Below are positions 44,329-56,589 of a DNA stretch of 64,000 nt, one piece after another (the first letter of the stretch is position 1; each line of letters opens with the position of its first letter). The DNA comes from Cricetomys ansorgei (Eukaryota > Chordata > Mammalia > Rodentia > Nesomyidae). Location: assembly GCA_026225945.1 (NCBI GenBank), contig JAMJFZ010000696.1, forward strand, positions 310,001 through 374,000. Direction: 5' to 3'. The notes under the pieces are model-generated. The model made no database searches. It saw only the letters and a list, made by a program, of their open reading frames with translations, and had not been told where the DNA came from. Position numbers and translations under genes: made by a program.

Positions 44329-44650
44329 CTAAATATATAAATGCAACCTGCTTTACATATATATTTGTTGTATGTATAAGATTTCAGGATGGGCCACCTA
44401 TCATTGGATAACCAGTTGGGGGACTCTTCAGAGTACAAGCTTTTCTAGGCAGTACTCACAACTTGTATCAAGTTTTCTGCATTGAGTATTTTTCCCTGGT
44501 TTGATCTGTGCTAGCTCACCAGGGGTCCATTGTGCTCCACAGCACAGATTCTGTCTGGTAGCTTCCTTTCTATCACCTTCTGTGTTTTGGTGACTACTGC
44601 TTTTTCTTGTCCCTTCAGACATAAAGAGAGTGAGATACCATCCTCATGGA
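44148..44650 (-). repeat. L1 3'UTR (antisense) with (CA)n
   Basis: T-rich left end, GAAATTAAAATATAATTACATCGC, pyrimidine block, CA microsatellite (44285-44327), ATTGGATAACCAGTTGGGGGAC and CTAGCTCACCAGGGGTCCATTG: the reversed 3' end of a rodent L1. Confidence 0.75.
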
Positions 44651-45199
44651 ATTTTATTGTGTTTCTTAAATCCTATCCACATCTCAGTAAATCCTTTTCT
44701 AACTAAATCTTTCTTAAATTATCCAGTTTAAGGAACTTACATGTTTTCTGTTGGGACTCTGAGACCATATGTGAGACCATAACAAATTTAAAAGTGGATA
44801 CAAGAGATGTACTTGAACTTTCCCTGAAAAATGACAGGTATCAAGTATTTAAATAGATGTGGTCATTTCAAAACAAAGTTTTAATGGACAAAGCCCATAA
44901 CAGATGACTACATGTTATCCAACCAGAGATAACCATTGGGAATGGAAGAAACATGGCATGATTACAACAATGGCCACTTGAGATTAAAAGTGAATTTGTA
45001 GCAATCCATATTCCATCCTTCATGATTGATGGAGTTCTTAAGGCATTTATTGCCCATTTCACTATCTCGGAGTATCCAGGAGTTTAAGAGGAACCTAGAG
45101 TACTGAACCATGAAGGCCAGACATTGTTCCTGTTGTACACTTGATCAATTGGCTTCTTGGCATATAGATTTCTGGTGCTGACTACTAGAGGTATTTTAA

Positions 45200-45200
<1 letters not shown>
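44651..45200. other. Intergenic sequence, no recognised feature
   Basis: No gene or assigned repeat. Confidence 0.35.
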
Positions 45201-45201
<1 letters not shown>

Positions 45202-45254
<53 letters not shown>

Positions 45255-45412
45255 GTAGAAATGTGTGACATGATGCCACTGTGTATGTGTGAAGGTCAGA
45301 TGACAACTTGTGAGAGTTAGTTCTCTCCTTTTACAATGTAGCCTCCAAGGATCTGACTTTGGCTATCAGGCTTGGTGGCAAACCTCAATACCTAGCCATC
45401 TCACAGGCCCTG
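45202..45412 (-). repeat. tRNA-derived SINE (antisense) with (GT)n head
   Basis: GT microsatellite (45202-45253), then GTGAAGGTCAGATGACAACTTG, GAGAGTTAGTTCTCTCC and GGCTTGGTGGCAAACC..CATCTCACAGGCCC. Same family as 62994-63203. Confidence 0.8.
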
Positions 45413-45414
45413 GT

Positions 45415-47430
45415 GGAGCTTTCTCTAGTGAACCTTGCTTTTCCCTCCCTTCTGACTCCAGTCTTTTCTTCACGGTCTTTCTCCATTTTTCTCTTCACTC
45501 TGTGGAATCTGGGACAGCAGGAGAAAACTAGGTTACAAATGATTCCAAATCTTTTCTGTCTTACACTGGTTTTTGAAACACTCAATTGTCAAGGTTTTGA
45601 CAACTTTATTCTCCAGTTATGTTTTGACAACTTCCCCTAAAGCTATGGGTGGCTCATGTCTAGCATCTTGGATTGGAGGTAGAAGAGGGTCTTAAATAAA
45701 ATTCAATGAACCACAAAATGTGCAGGTTACTATCCCCAAATACCTTATCTTGTCATTGCTATAATATATTGTTTGTAGATGACTTGAGTAATTAGGTACA
45801 TTTAGACCATAGAAGCCCCTGCCCCTTTTAACCTTAAATGAGACATTCTTCAGAGCTTGATTGGAGAGTCTAGCAGGGGAGTGCACCTAGTAATCCCATT
45901 AATAAATAAATTAATAGTAACATTGTTTATGCTCCCCCTTCCTCTTACTAGGTTTTCCCTTCCCACTAAGTGTGCACCTTCTGGAGGGATTTATATGGAT
46001 TGTTGAGGGAAGAAAGGAACAGCCACATAGCCAGCTAGATCAACCAAATCAACTCTGATGATCAATATGGTAATAGATATGATAGCCAGATTGCTCATAC
46101 ATCCCTGGATGGAAAGTTTCTTTTAGAGTAAGACTGGTAAGTGATAAGCCAAGTAAACAAACAGGGAGACTAGAAAATGTTTGGTTTTCTAACATGGTCT
46201 GGGGGACTCTATTTATCATTGAAGATATTTTTGAAGTCATTTGGATCCAGCAGACACTATGAGATCAGGGATATCACTTTTTAAAGGTTAATTGCACATT
46301 AATACGTGTTCATTTTATTCTTTTGTTTTCATATAGAATTGATTATTCTATAAACACTGTAGTGAAAGTTGCAGTTACTGATAGCAGTCTCATGGACTAA
46401 GATACTCTAGCACGCGGTGCTGAGCTGGATCCTGAAAATCCTTTGGAATTTCTGATACTACATGGGATAAACAGCACAGTTTTGTATGCAGAGCCTACAT
46501 CGTAGTGTTTCCTTCTATTTATTGTGTCTTTTGGAGACAGCCTCAATTTTAGACTCCCTGGAGGTTTCACTTCGTTAACCATCTGGCCCATCAGAAACAC
46601 CTAAATACTGGGACTAAAAAAGTACTTAGAAAACACAAAATGACTGAGTATAGTTATTAGAACAGAAATATAATTTTGAATCTTTCATTATTTTTCTTTG
46701 TACAATCACCTTGGCTGGTGATGGGTTCGTTTAGTTCATTTAGTTCATGAAGTAGGTATAGGGGAAGCTCAGTGAATACATAATAAGACTGTGTACTTGG
46801 TTACATTGTAAATACATGATTGAAACATCTGAGGACTCCAGGGATCAGGAACTGGGCTATAGAGATGTAGGCGTGTAAGAAACTTGGTGGGGATCATCTG
46901 TGAAGAATAAAGGGACAGGAATTGTCAAGGAGCACTTTCTATTCTGTGTGTATCTGATAAACTCTTAGGAATTCTAAAACTGAGTCCTGGTGCAAGAGGA
47001 ATCCCGTGTTAGTGTTCTTTGCAAGGCATTATTTTAGGCCTACCTAGGAAGTTCAGTCTCACTTTAAAAAGTGAGGTGTATCCTGAAAAGAAAGTAGCCA
47101 GGGGCTTTTGCCTCAGTGTGCTCATTTCGCTTGGACTGTAAACTCCTGCTTATGAGAGATCCTAATTGCTGGCACTTATATGGCTGCTATGACAGCCTCC
47201 AGAGTTTTGATGGCAGCAGTACTATTGGTGCTTATATTCTGTCTTTGCATTTACTTTACAACATTTGACCTATGGCCATTGAGCAGCATGAATTCTATGC
47301 ACTGGAGTTTGTGTATGAAAATGCTTTACTTGGAAGCAGGGGTAATATGTGTACAGTGGGATTCTTTTCAAAAGAATGGTTATGTCTGAGGGTCTTGAGA
47401 ATAAAGGTGAATGCAGGATGTAAAATATCC
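45415..47430. other. Intergenic sequence, no recognised feature
   Basis: Two kb without a repeat or gene I can assign. Short open frames are unremarkable. Confidence 0.35.
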
Positions 47431-47436
47431 TTAGAT

Positions 47437-47542
47437 GTTGAGCATGGCAGACTACACTTATAATCCTAGTACTTTGTACACAGAGACAGGATAATTACTG
47501 AGTTCCAGGCTAGCCTGGGCAACAGAATGAGATCACCTCTCA
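47437..47542 (+). repeat. Old B1-like SINE
   Basis: GTTGAGCATGGCAGACTACACTTATAATCCTAGTAC, GAGTTCCAGGCTAGCCTGGGC, AACAGAATGAGATCACCTCTC: a diverged B1. Confidence 0.75.
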
Positions 47543-47739
47543 ACTCATTTCCTCCTAGTCCTTCTCCTTGGGAGTAATACTCTATCTTTGGAATATTTTG
47601 CATACAGAGATGAAGATCCCTATCAAATCCATATGGTCAGAGAAGCACTTGGGTCACAGATTGATGTCTGTTCTAGAAAGCTGTCATTAACAGAACTGCA
47701 CAAGAGATATTCAACAGTTATTATAGATCCTTTCTTCCT

Positions 47740-47855
47740 GCTTAGAGGCTTATAAGCTTTTCTCACTTAATCCTCAGCTATTGTAAATGCACTGTGCATG
47801 ATTATGGAGGCTTGGAGTTGGGGTCATTATGAGGGCTTGGAAAGTTGAAGGCTAA
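47740..47855 (-). repeat. MIR-like fragment (antisense)
   Basis: TTTTCTCACTTAATCCTCAGC, TATTGTAAATGCACTG resembles reversed MIR ('ctcatttaatcctcacaac'). Confidence 0.4.
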
Positions 47856-47859
47856 GTAC

Positions 47860-49730
47860 TATTTAACTCGGAACAAGCACTTACACACAGTGGAAAACAC
47901 CTTTCTTCAAACTATGCTCTTTCCAAAACCTAAAAATGTACCAAAAGCACAAGAATCAGATGAAGGAGCTGGAGTTTGTATTCAGAGAACTGAATGACAC
48001 CAAATATGAGATCCTGCCAATTTCAGACTCAGTGGCTCTTTATTTTCTTTCTCTTGTTTTACCCTCTTTCTTCTTTCTCCATCCTCCTTGGTTCACCCCT
48101 TGACTCTTGGATAATGAATCTTGTCATAATTAATACATTCTATTCCAAATTGCTTTGGATTCCTAGTAGTGAGTGTTTTTTGGAGAACATTTTTCTCTCC
48201 AAATATGTGTAGTCAGGAAATATTTTTAGAAGAGCGGATTAAAGGTTGGAAAAAATCAGTCCAACAGTGTTATATTCTCCTTTGCTCCATATAAGAATTA
48301 GTAGTACTTGTTAAGCATTTGGTGCTTCTCTCTCTGCATCAGGACATGTCCCTGCAGAGTCACATTCTTCATCTCATTTCTACTGGACTGCAGAGTTCCT
48401 CGAGGGCAAAGATTATATATTCTTCACTACTTGCCAGTCTCTAAGGCAGGAGCAAAGGATGAACAAAAAATTGTTGATAAAATACTATGGGTCCATTACT
48501 GGATTTCTGCCAGATGGTCAATTTTCATCAATCAATAAATAAGCTAAAGTAAATTGTTTGTATTCAAGTTCCTACTGAGCTGCAGACTCCAGTCTTATCA
48601 AGGACATAGATAACAGACGTCACATAGGCAAGCTATTATGGTGATATCCCTGCTAGGAATCCTCACAGAATCTAGCTAAAGTAATAATGCTAGCAATATT
48701 TGATACATGTATAGAAGAATGTGAAGAATTCGATTATCTAGGTCAAATAAGAGAGGGGTCAGCAGAGGTAGCAGCAAGTGTAAATCCACAAAAGAGGTCA
48801 GTTTAAATGGTTCCTGAAATTGCATGTCATCCAAGATAACTGCAGAGTAAGGCTCAGAAGAGACATGAGGACTGTGTAACACATTACATGAGAGTTTAAG
48901 GAAGTCTGCTTTTGATTTATGACACTGGCTGTGCTATGTTGGATGGACCATGGACCATGAGAAGCTGGGATGGCTGAAGAGCAGTGTGTAGAATGCTACC
49001 ACAGTAGTTTAGGTGAAAAATGGTGCTTGAAATGGGTAGTGGAAGTGCATATGGGGATGAAGAAATGGGCTTAAATGATACTTATGGGGATGAACTAAGA
49101 GGAATCACTTAGCTTGGATGAATAAGACAGAAAGGATTCATAATGATTCCAAATAATGGTGCCAATAACGTAGAACAAAATAAAAAAGGATGGATTTAAG
49201 CAGAGGAAGAGGAATAAAGTTTGGAGAAGTATTTGAAAGAGCTTTAGCACATCAAAGTCCAGATAGTATAAGAGAGATAGGAATTCAGGAAAGAAACGTG
49301 GAAGATATGGATTTACATGCCATTGGCACAGAGGTATTATGTGAAATAGTAACATAAAGTCAATGAGTGTGATAATATTAGACAATAGGAGAGACTTGAT
49401 AAATACCAATGTTTAAAGGATAGATTAGGATAAGAGTTTCTGAAGAGATTGAGGTGGATCAGCTAGGAAAGGCTGTTAGCTGTTAAAACCCAAGGCTATA
49501 TGGTTTCTAGAATTGGAAATTCACCTCAGGCTTCTTCTGCTTTCAGTATTTCCTTGGCTACTATCATTTTAGTTCCCGGAGATTAACTTCCTTCAATTTC
49601 TTGCAAGGTCAGCTTTGCATTTATAAAGAAATTTGCTGTAATTTATCCAGCATCTTCGTTTGTGGAGTGAGAAAGCATGTCAGAATATCAAATCTGTCAC
49701 ACTGCCAGGAGTATTTCACTGTATTACTTT
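47860..49730. other. Intergenic sequence, mostly unassigned
   Basis: No gene. A short MIR/L2-like 3' end may lie at 48380-48470 (GAGTTCCTCGAGGGCAAAGA). Confidence 0.35.
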
Positions 49731-50239
49731 TTAAAAATGAAAAAGTGTTGATTTCAACTTAATACATGGAATGCATGAAGGGCTTCCAGGCAATATCATA
49801 TGTAAAGGAGAAAGACCAAGACTTTTGCCATCACTATTTCTAGATGATGTTGTACTGCAAATTCTATCAGTGCGATCAATGACAAAACACCAAGAAATTA
49901 AAGGCATCCATAGTAGAGAGAATAAGAATTTTTATCTTTTGACGATAACATTGTAATCTATACAGAAAGGTTCTAGAGTATAAATCGGTGGCACTAATAT
50001 GTGAATGTGTGAAAATTTATAAGTCATAAGATCAATATGTGGAATCTACTTAACTTCTCTGTATGCTTGCAAAGGGCGATTAGAAATAAAAAATTAGCTA
50101 TACAAAATGCTTACAGATAAATTTAACAAAAAATATTGATAATCTATGAAATTAAAACAAATAATATTGTTGAGACAGACTAAAGACAAATAACTGAAGC
50201 TATATGTCATGTTCAGAATTGGAGAAGCTCAGTATTATT

Positions 50240-50585
50240 ACTGTGTCTGTGTTGATCACTTTTTGTTTGTGGTAACAAAGGGCTTGAGAATGTGATGGAG
50301 CAGAGTGACTTACTTCATGGCAGCATAGAAACAGAGAGGAGGAAGCTGGCAGAAGGATCTAGAGATAAGATACACTTTTCAAAGGAATGCCTCCAATGTT
50401 TATTCCAAGTTGGCCTCATATTCTACTGTTCCATTCGTCTATGACCTCATCAACAGTCCAATCCATTGAAAAGAGTAACACCTTCATTCTCACAATCCCA
50501 TCTCAATAGTGCAACCAGGTGGGGACCCAACTCCAACTTGTGAGCCTTTTTTGGGGGGACATTGTATATTTAAACCAGAACAATG
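50240..50585 (-). repeat. Medium-reiterated element inserted in L1M
   Basis: GTGTTGATCACTTTTTGTTTGTGG, ACTTACTTCATGGCAGCATAG, AACAGTCCAATCCATTGAA, GGGGACCCAACTCCAACTTGTGAGCC. Its arrangement resembles the element at 40275-40690. Family not named. Confidence 0.5.
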
Positions 50586-50671
50586 TTGGTTCCTACTAGA
50601 TTTGTCTCCAGGATGAATGACGTTCCAGTTAGAATCCTAGGTGGTATTTTTGTAGAATATCTAATTTAAAA

Positions 50672-50785
50672 ATGAGAAGGTTACCTGTCATTCTAGCACT
50701 TGAGAAGCTGATGCAGGATGGCTGCCACAAGTGTGAGGTCAACTTGGGGTACTGAGAGATAGCCTCTCTCAAACAATCAAAGGAT
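50672..50785 (+). repeat. Old B1-like SINE
   Basis: ACCTGTCATTCTAGCACTTGAGAAGCTGATGCAGGATGGC, AGTGTGAGGTCAACTTGGGG, GAGATAGCCTCTCTCAAAC: diverged B1 within the L1M. Confidence 0.7.
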
Positions 50786-51999
50786 TCCCATGGAAATGCA
50801 AATGATACAGAATAGCCAAAAGAAGTCTGGAAAACAACCTACTTGGAATATATACTTTGGCTAGTTTTAAGAGGAATTCTTGAGCCACAGTATTCAAGAC
50901 AACATAATCCTGGCATAAAAATACATAACTGGAACAGAACAGAGTCCAAAATGAAAAACACACATGTGTGGTCAATATTCTTAACAAAGTTGTTTCTGTA
51001 ACATATATATTGGTAAGTTGAAAATATTAAATATTTAAAAATTTACCCACACTGCAGTAAATAACCTCCCACTTGTGCTCAGGCAAACTCTAACTGAATT
51101 TATTGTCCCCTAAAACCCATTAAAGTAGGAGGAGGACTTGTTAAGAAGAAGAATTTAAGTGAGAGAAGAGGGGCTTATAAAAGGTAATGGGGAGTGAAAA
51201 TTACTAAAATTCAGTGAATACATATATGAAACTGTCAAAGAATGAAAACATAAATAAATAATCTAGTTGCAAATGCAATCTGTAATCTTGGAAAAATTCA
51301 CAAATGGTATCTGTGATAATGGACTTATATTTAGAATATATAAAATAAGTATATTAAACAATAAGTATATTTAATAGTAAGGAAATGAAAAACAACCAAT
51401 GTATAATTTGGAAAACGGAATTGAACAGCCAAAGGAGCTTTTTTGGTGGCAGACAAACACATGAAAAGATGATCAATATAATTAAATTTTACTAAAATCA
51501 AGTGAGAAACTCAATGAGATGCAACTGCCCACTCATTAGAAATGCTAAAATTCAAAGCAGCACCTATAACAAGAGTTGGAAGGATGTAAAGCAAGTGGAA
51601 TATATGCTACTTTGGGGAATAGAAGAGGTGTCAGTTTTGTGGAAAATTCTTTGTCAACATAATTAAAAGTTAAACATGCATCTTTACATAAACTACCATT
51701 ACTTTTTCTAAGTGTTTATGTGAGTAATGAAAGCAAAAGTCCATTCACAGATTTCTAACAAATGTTAAGTATAACTACATTTTAATAGTTCCAAACTTGA
51801 AATGATTCAAATATCAATCAACATATGAGTGAATATAAACGATTCTGGTATATACTACTAAAAATAAGATATTGATACATGTTACAGCATGGATAACTCA
51901 CAAAATAATTATACTGAGTGAAAGAAGTTACATAAAAAGTTGATGTGGTGTATGGTTTCATTGAAATGAAATTTTATAGAATGCAAACCAGTTAGGTTT

Positions 52000-52345
52000 G
52001 GATATATAGTGTCCTACAAGAACTTGTGTACTGGAGGCTTGGTTTCTACTGCAGCAATGTATAGAGCTGGGGATTTTGAGAGGTGGTTGGATCATGAGGG
52101 CTCTGAGTTCATCAGTGAATTTATTGAGGTGGCAGGAACTTCAGGGTGTGGAGCTTCATAGGAGGAAGTAGCTTACCAGGAGAGTACCTTTATAGCTGTA
52201 TTTTCCCCAGTTTCTTTCCATTTTCCTTTGATTACTTGCCACTATAAAGAAAGCATCTCTGCTCTACCATGTTCTCTCTGCCATGATGTTCTGCTTCATC
52301 AGAACCAGAAACACCAGAGCCAAGTGAAGGCCCTGAAAACAAGGG
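52000..52345 (+). repeat. Medium-reiterated element (family not named)
   Basis: TTTGGATATATAGTGTCCTACAAGAAC, GAGAGGTGGTTGGATCATGAGG, CTTCATAGGAGGAAGTAGC and CTGCCATGATGTTCTGCTTCATC follow an interspersed family known in mammals ('gaggtgattggatcatgagggc...ccatgatgttctgcctca'). Confidence 0.5.
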
Positions 52346-52517
52346 CCAAAAGAATTCTTTACTCAATTTAATTTTCTCAGAAAAGTTATCAGAGTGTTGG
52401 AAAGCTAACTAAAGAGCGTATCAATGTTTCCCTGGGGACCTAGGTATGCAGAGGTTTGGAAAAATATTTACAGGAAAATGGAAAACTTCAGTGGATATGC
52501 TCACCATCTTCATATTG

Positions 52518-52718
52518 ATATCCACCCCTCCTCCCAGTTTGTTAGGGACTGAACCCAAGGCCTTGGTCAGGATAGGCAAGTGCTCTAACCTCATCCTTTA
52601 GTTTTATATGATGAGGTCTTGATATGTGGCTAAGTCTGACTTTGAACTCTCACTCTTCTTGGCTCAGCATTCTGAGCACTGGGACTATAGGCATGTGCCA
52701 CAACACTTGACTTGTAGT
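52518..52718 (-). repeat. B4 SINE (antisense, old)
   Basis: ID-like half (GGGACTGAACCCAAGGCCTT, GCAAGTGCTCTAACCTCATCC) followed by B1-like half (TTGATATGTGGCTAAGTCTG, CACTGGGACTATAGGCATGTGCC). Confidence 0.75.
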
Positions 52719-52719
52719 A

Positions 52720-53585
52720 TTAGTTTTGCCGATACATATACAGCTCAGAGTATATACTTTATCAATATGCATTTGACTGTATGTCATTTACACCTCAGCA
52801 ACTTAAAATAATTGACATAAAATAAAAGCAGTAACCAATAGCCTTGCTTCTTGGAACTCCTACCCCTCACCCTGACTCTCTTCAAATCTAGACTCAAGTA
52901 AGAAGGTTTTGACAACAGTATTTAGTTTTCCTGTAGAACAACATGCAAAAAGCCAAGTGGATTCCTGTACAGGATGGATGTTGCCATAAGCTGTAATGTC
53001 TTTTATTTTGCAATGATAATACTGGAACCATAAGTGAAAACTGCTAGAGATAAAATGGCCAGAAATGCATAAACTGGATGACTCCTTTTATGAACACAAT
53101 TTTAAGAAGTGACCCATTTTTACTCTCAGAAAATAACTCTCATTTGGTCTATTTTAATCCTCCCAATTTATTTTAAAGCTGACATCATATCTGCTGTGCT
53201 CTAAGTATTATAATGGCCTTTGGCCAAACCAATGCAATCCTGCTGTGATAATACCAGAGAAATGTTCTAATGAAGAAAACAGTCAAATAACAGCTATGTC
53301 AAAGAAGAGCTACTTCAAAGATAGGGTCTTTTCTGCCAGAGTCTTGAGGAGTCTATGACATGGGTACGACATGGGTCCTTAACCTAGTATAACCATGCTG
53401 AGAGAATGTGTGGACATGTAGACTCTTCTGAAGGAGAGGGCTAAGTTTTCATGACTTTCTTGCTTTCCTTTTAAAGTTATGCTTACGTCATATCCTATTC
53501 CAGTTTTAAATCATTCCCAGATTTACCTTCATGACTACAGGGAGAGATATGAGCTTCCTATCTGAGGACAGAGCCGTAATAATGA
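52720..53585. other. Intergenic sequence, no recognised feature
   Basis: No gene or assigned repeat. Confidence 0.35.
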
Positions 53586-53589
53586 ACTT

Positions 53590-54085
53590 GAAATCAGCAG
53601 CTCTCTCCTAGTCTCATCCCCTCTGTGCCCTCTTCTCTTCCTTTGTGCTCACTGATCAGGTCGAAGTTGTCCTCCTTGTTATTCCTCAAACATGCTAGGC
53701 ATGCCCCTTCCCCAGAACTTTGTCACTGGCTGGTACATTTGCATAGGCTGTTCTGCTGCTAGATATCCCCAGTGCAGGCACTCAAACTTTCAGGTTTCTA
53801 CTTCAGTGTCAACTTTACAGTGCAGCTTACTCATTCCTTCTGACGCAGAGGTGTAGCCTCCACTCCCAACACTCTAGAGCATCCTTTTCCTTTCTGTCAT
53901 AAAATTTTTACCTTTACTCTTGCTAAATACTTGAACTATGTTTGTCAATCATTGGCTGCCTACTCCTTCAGGAGAGGAAACTCCACAAGACAAGGACCTT
54001 TGTTTTGTTTCTCTTGGATTTCAAGCTCCCATCAGTGTCCAGTACAAAGCATATGATGAAAATTAGCTGTGACTTAAAGACTTTC
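53590..54085 (+). repeat. L2 fossil
   Basis: CCTCAAACATGCTAGGCATGCCCC, GTTCTGCTGCTAGATATCCCCAG, TTCAGGTTTCTACTTCAGTGTC and CTCCACAAGACAAGGACCTTTGTTTTG follow the L2 3' region and its terminus. The 76-codon frame at 53942-54172 is within it. Confidence 0.8.
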
Positions 54086-54231
54086 AAGGGTAATTTGACT
54101 GTATTTGATTTTTCAGTCTTTGTACAGCCTTATCTTCTTTCTTCAGGGCCCAAGATCACAAACTTAAACTGATCACACTCTCAAGTTCAAGGCACAACAA
54201 TGTTACTACTGAATGGTATAAGGTTTCCTTT

Positions 54232-54482
54232 GTCTTACAGATGGTTCCTGACTTGTGATGACTCAACTTATTTTTTTTTCTAACCTTACAATGGCGAGGA
54301 AGCATTTTAAACGTTACAATGGTGAAGAAGCAATAGACATTCAGTAGAAATCACATAGTCTTGATTTTTGATCTTTTCCAGGCAAGTGACTATCTTTTAT
54401 GACACTGGGCAGTGAAACGGAGCCTTAGCTCCCAGACAGCCATGAGTTCACCAGAGCAACAATTACACTCTGTAATAGATCA
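54232..54482. repeat. Old DNA-transposon-like element
   Basis: ACAGATGGTTCCTGACTTGTGATG, CTAACCTTACAATGGCGAGG, CATTCAGTAGAAATCACATAG and GACACTGGGCAGTGAAACG match a well-known mammalian repeat ('tggttcgacttacgatttttcgactttacgatgg...cattcagtagaaaccgta'). I do not assign the family formally. Confidence 0.5.
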
Positions 54483-54484
54483 TG

Positions 54485-55010
54485 AAAGCCTGTGCCTGAA
54501 CACATTACTTTCTATTAGTAAGGTTTAATAACAATTATTCATTTCTTCATAGCTTCTTTGCCCTAAGAAGGTAAAAATATACATTTTTCTAGATATTTTC
54601 CAAGCATCTATTGTTATGCATAGTCACTTGAGAACAGTTTGTTCTTAAACTTCAGTTTGTCAAATGTGACAACATAGGAATGGAACTGGCTTTCAAAATA
54701 ACTTGCCTTTGAATTTCCATTTTGTAGCTTTTGATGCTGCCTACTATTTTCAGCATTGCCCCTGCAACAGAGTGGTGGTAGTACTTTTACAGCAATTGTG
54801 GTTAACTTCCAACCTCAAGGCATGCCACTTTGGTTTCTTTTTCATCAGATTTCAGCAACTAAAGCACTTTCTCTGTAGGTAACTAGGGTTTTTCAGGAAG
54901 TGCTGCTACATTGATATTGCTACTTCCAAATCACCTTAGTATCCTGTGGATAGATTTCTTTCCTTTCTGCTAAAGATCTGGAGCTCTGTTGTATCACTCA
55001 AGAGATTCTT
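54485..55010. other. Intergenic sequence, no recognised feature
   Basis: No gene or assigned repeat. Confidence 0.35.
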
Positions 55011-55014
55011 AATT

Positions 55015-55445
55015 TATTTAATTTAGAATTCCATACATAATTGCTATATTTATATAATTTCTCCTTTCTTTCTCTCCCTCCATTCCTCCTGTGGCCCTTC
55101 CGGTCCCCACCTCCACACCCTGCTGAGTACCTTTAGTGTTGCTCATGTGTATACATGCTTAGATCTGCCCACTTGGTATTAGATAACTAACTAGGGGCCT
55201 CATCCTTGGAGAAGCCTGATTCTCCCACTCTTAGCAGCTATTAATTGCTGTAGATCTCCATGTATGGGATGGGTCTTGTGAGATTTCCGCCATCCACAAT
55301 GGCATGTCAATTAGTATTGTCATTGTTCAGATTTTGCTTAGGCAATGAGATTGTTCAGATTTTATGGGTGTAGCTTACCCATTATACATAGAGGACACGG
55401 TCTAACAGCAAGCATCCTGGTTACTGGTCTTAAAATCTTAACCAT
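55015..55445 (-). repeat. L1 3'UTR (antisense)
   Basis: A pyrimidine block with CTCCTGTGGCCCTTCCGGTCC, GTATTAGATAACTAACTAGGGGCCTCATCCTTGG, GAAGCCTGATTCTCCCACTC, TTGGTAGATCTCC-like text and TACCCATTATACATAGAGGACACGG: a reversed rodent L1 3' end. Confidence 0.75.
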
Positions 55446-55449
55446 CATG

Positions 55450-56275
55450 TTAGAATGCTAATGTTTTCCTAGCATAAACATACTATAAATTTAGTAACCT
55501 TGGAAAATTTCCTTTTAAATATATTTAGACTAGTAAGTCTTTCAAAGAAAAGTTATATTTGAGAATTGTTCTCAATTTATTAGAAAACAAAAATGTAATG
55601 AAAAGCAGATAGTCTATTTAAATCATGGTATGCCCCAAATTATATAAGATTATAATTATACCCTGATATCTATTATTTCTTCTTCTGTGATTATGATTAT
55701 GTGTAGTATCTGAACAACAGAGGAATCCTTGGGAACTAAAACTTTGAATAAGCAAAGAAGTTCACGTGTACAAAAGATTTGCAAGGCAGTTGAGGCCCGA
55801 AAAAGAGTGACAGATGTTTAATGTGGGCAAAAACAAAACAAAACATCAAAGCATCCAATTAACAAAGAGGTTATATTAAGTTTCACCTTAATTATTGTAA
55901 AAAAGCTACAATTTTATCACTTGACCATCATTTTTTCAAGGATTATAGCATATACTGAGCTATTGACAATATAACAGGAAGAAAAGTTGTTTTGATTAAG
56001 GAGGCAGTAATGGACAGAAAAGATGAAAAGAATTTATTTTGGAGGACTAGAACTAGAGAGGGTGACCCTAGTTTTTGTTAGTCTATTTTAGGGTGTAAAG
56101 TGTTTTTCCCTCCTTGACTATGAACTGTAACACACACTTGCTAATAATAACTTAAGAGCAAGGCATGACATTTCTGTATGCATATGACTAATCAGAAGCC
56201 CAGAAGAGAAGAAAAGATGAAAACCATGGATAGAGAAATCTCTGAAGATAAGGAAATCTCTCTAATGTGAAAAAA
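55450..56275. other. Intergenic sequence, no recognised feature
   Basis: AT-rich. No gene or repeat assigned. Confidence 0.35.
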
Positions 56276-56279
56276 ATTA

Positions 56280-56530
56280 TTACATTATTTTTTGAAAGAG
56301 TCTACCCGGCACCTGAAAAACCAAATAAAAAAACTTAAAACACATGAAAGGTACAATTAAAATGGAATTCCAAAATACCAGTGACAAAGAGTAGATTCTA
56401 AATATTTCTTAAAGAAGTTAAACAAATAGGTAAAAGTTATACAAAAAAGTGCTTGGTATCAGTAATCTTCAGGGGAATGCAAATTAAAACCACAACAAAA
56501 CACCATAGTATAGAGGATGGCAAAATAAAG
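56280..56530 (+). repeat. L1 ORF2 fragment (sense)
   Basis: GGTATCAGTAATCTTCAGGGGAATGCAAATTAAAACCACAA matches the ORF2 3' region ('actaatcatcagggaaatgcaaatcaaaaccacaa'). Its 5' limit is uncertain. Confidence 0.7.
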
Positions 56531-56589
56531 CTGCTACTCACATTGTAAAGGCCAGAAAACAGAGACTTCCAGACAAGAAGGACTCAGGG

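Larger units (their letters stand above)
49735..51995 (+). repeat. Old L1 (L1M-type) in sense orientation, interrupted
   Basis: ORF2-like text in order: GATGATGTTGTACTGCAAATT (YADD-region equivalent), AAAGGCATCCATAGTAGAG, AACAAAAAATATTGATAATC, CAAATGATACAGAATAGCC, ATAATCCTGGCATAAAAATAC, GGTGGCAGACAAACACATGAAAAGATG, GATACATGTTACAGCATGGATAACTCAC and CTGAGTGAAAGAAGTTACAT. Many stops; inactive. Interrupted at about 50240-50585 and 50672-50785. Confidence 0.85.
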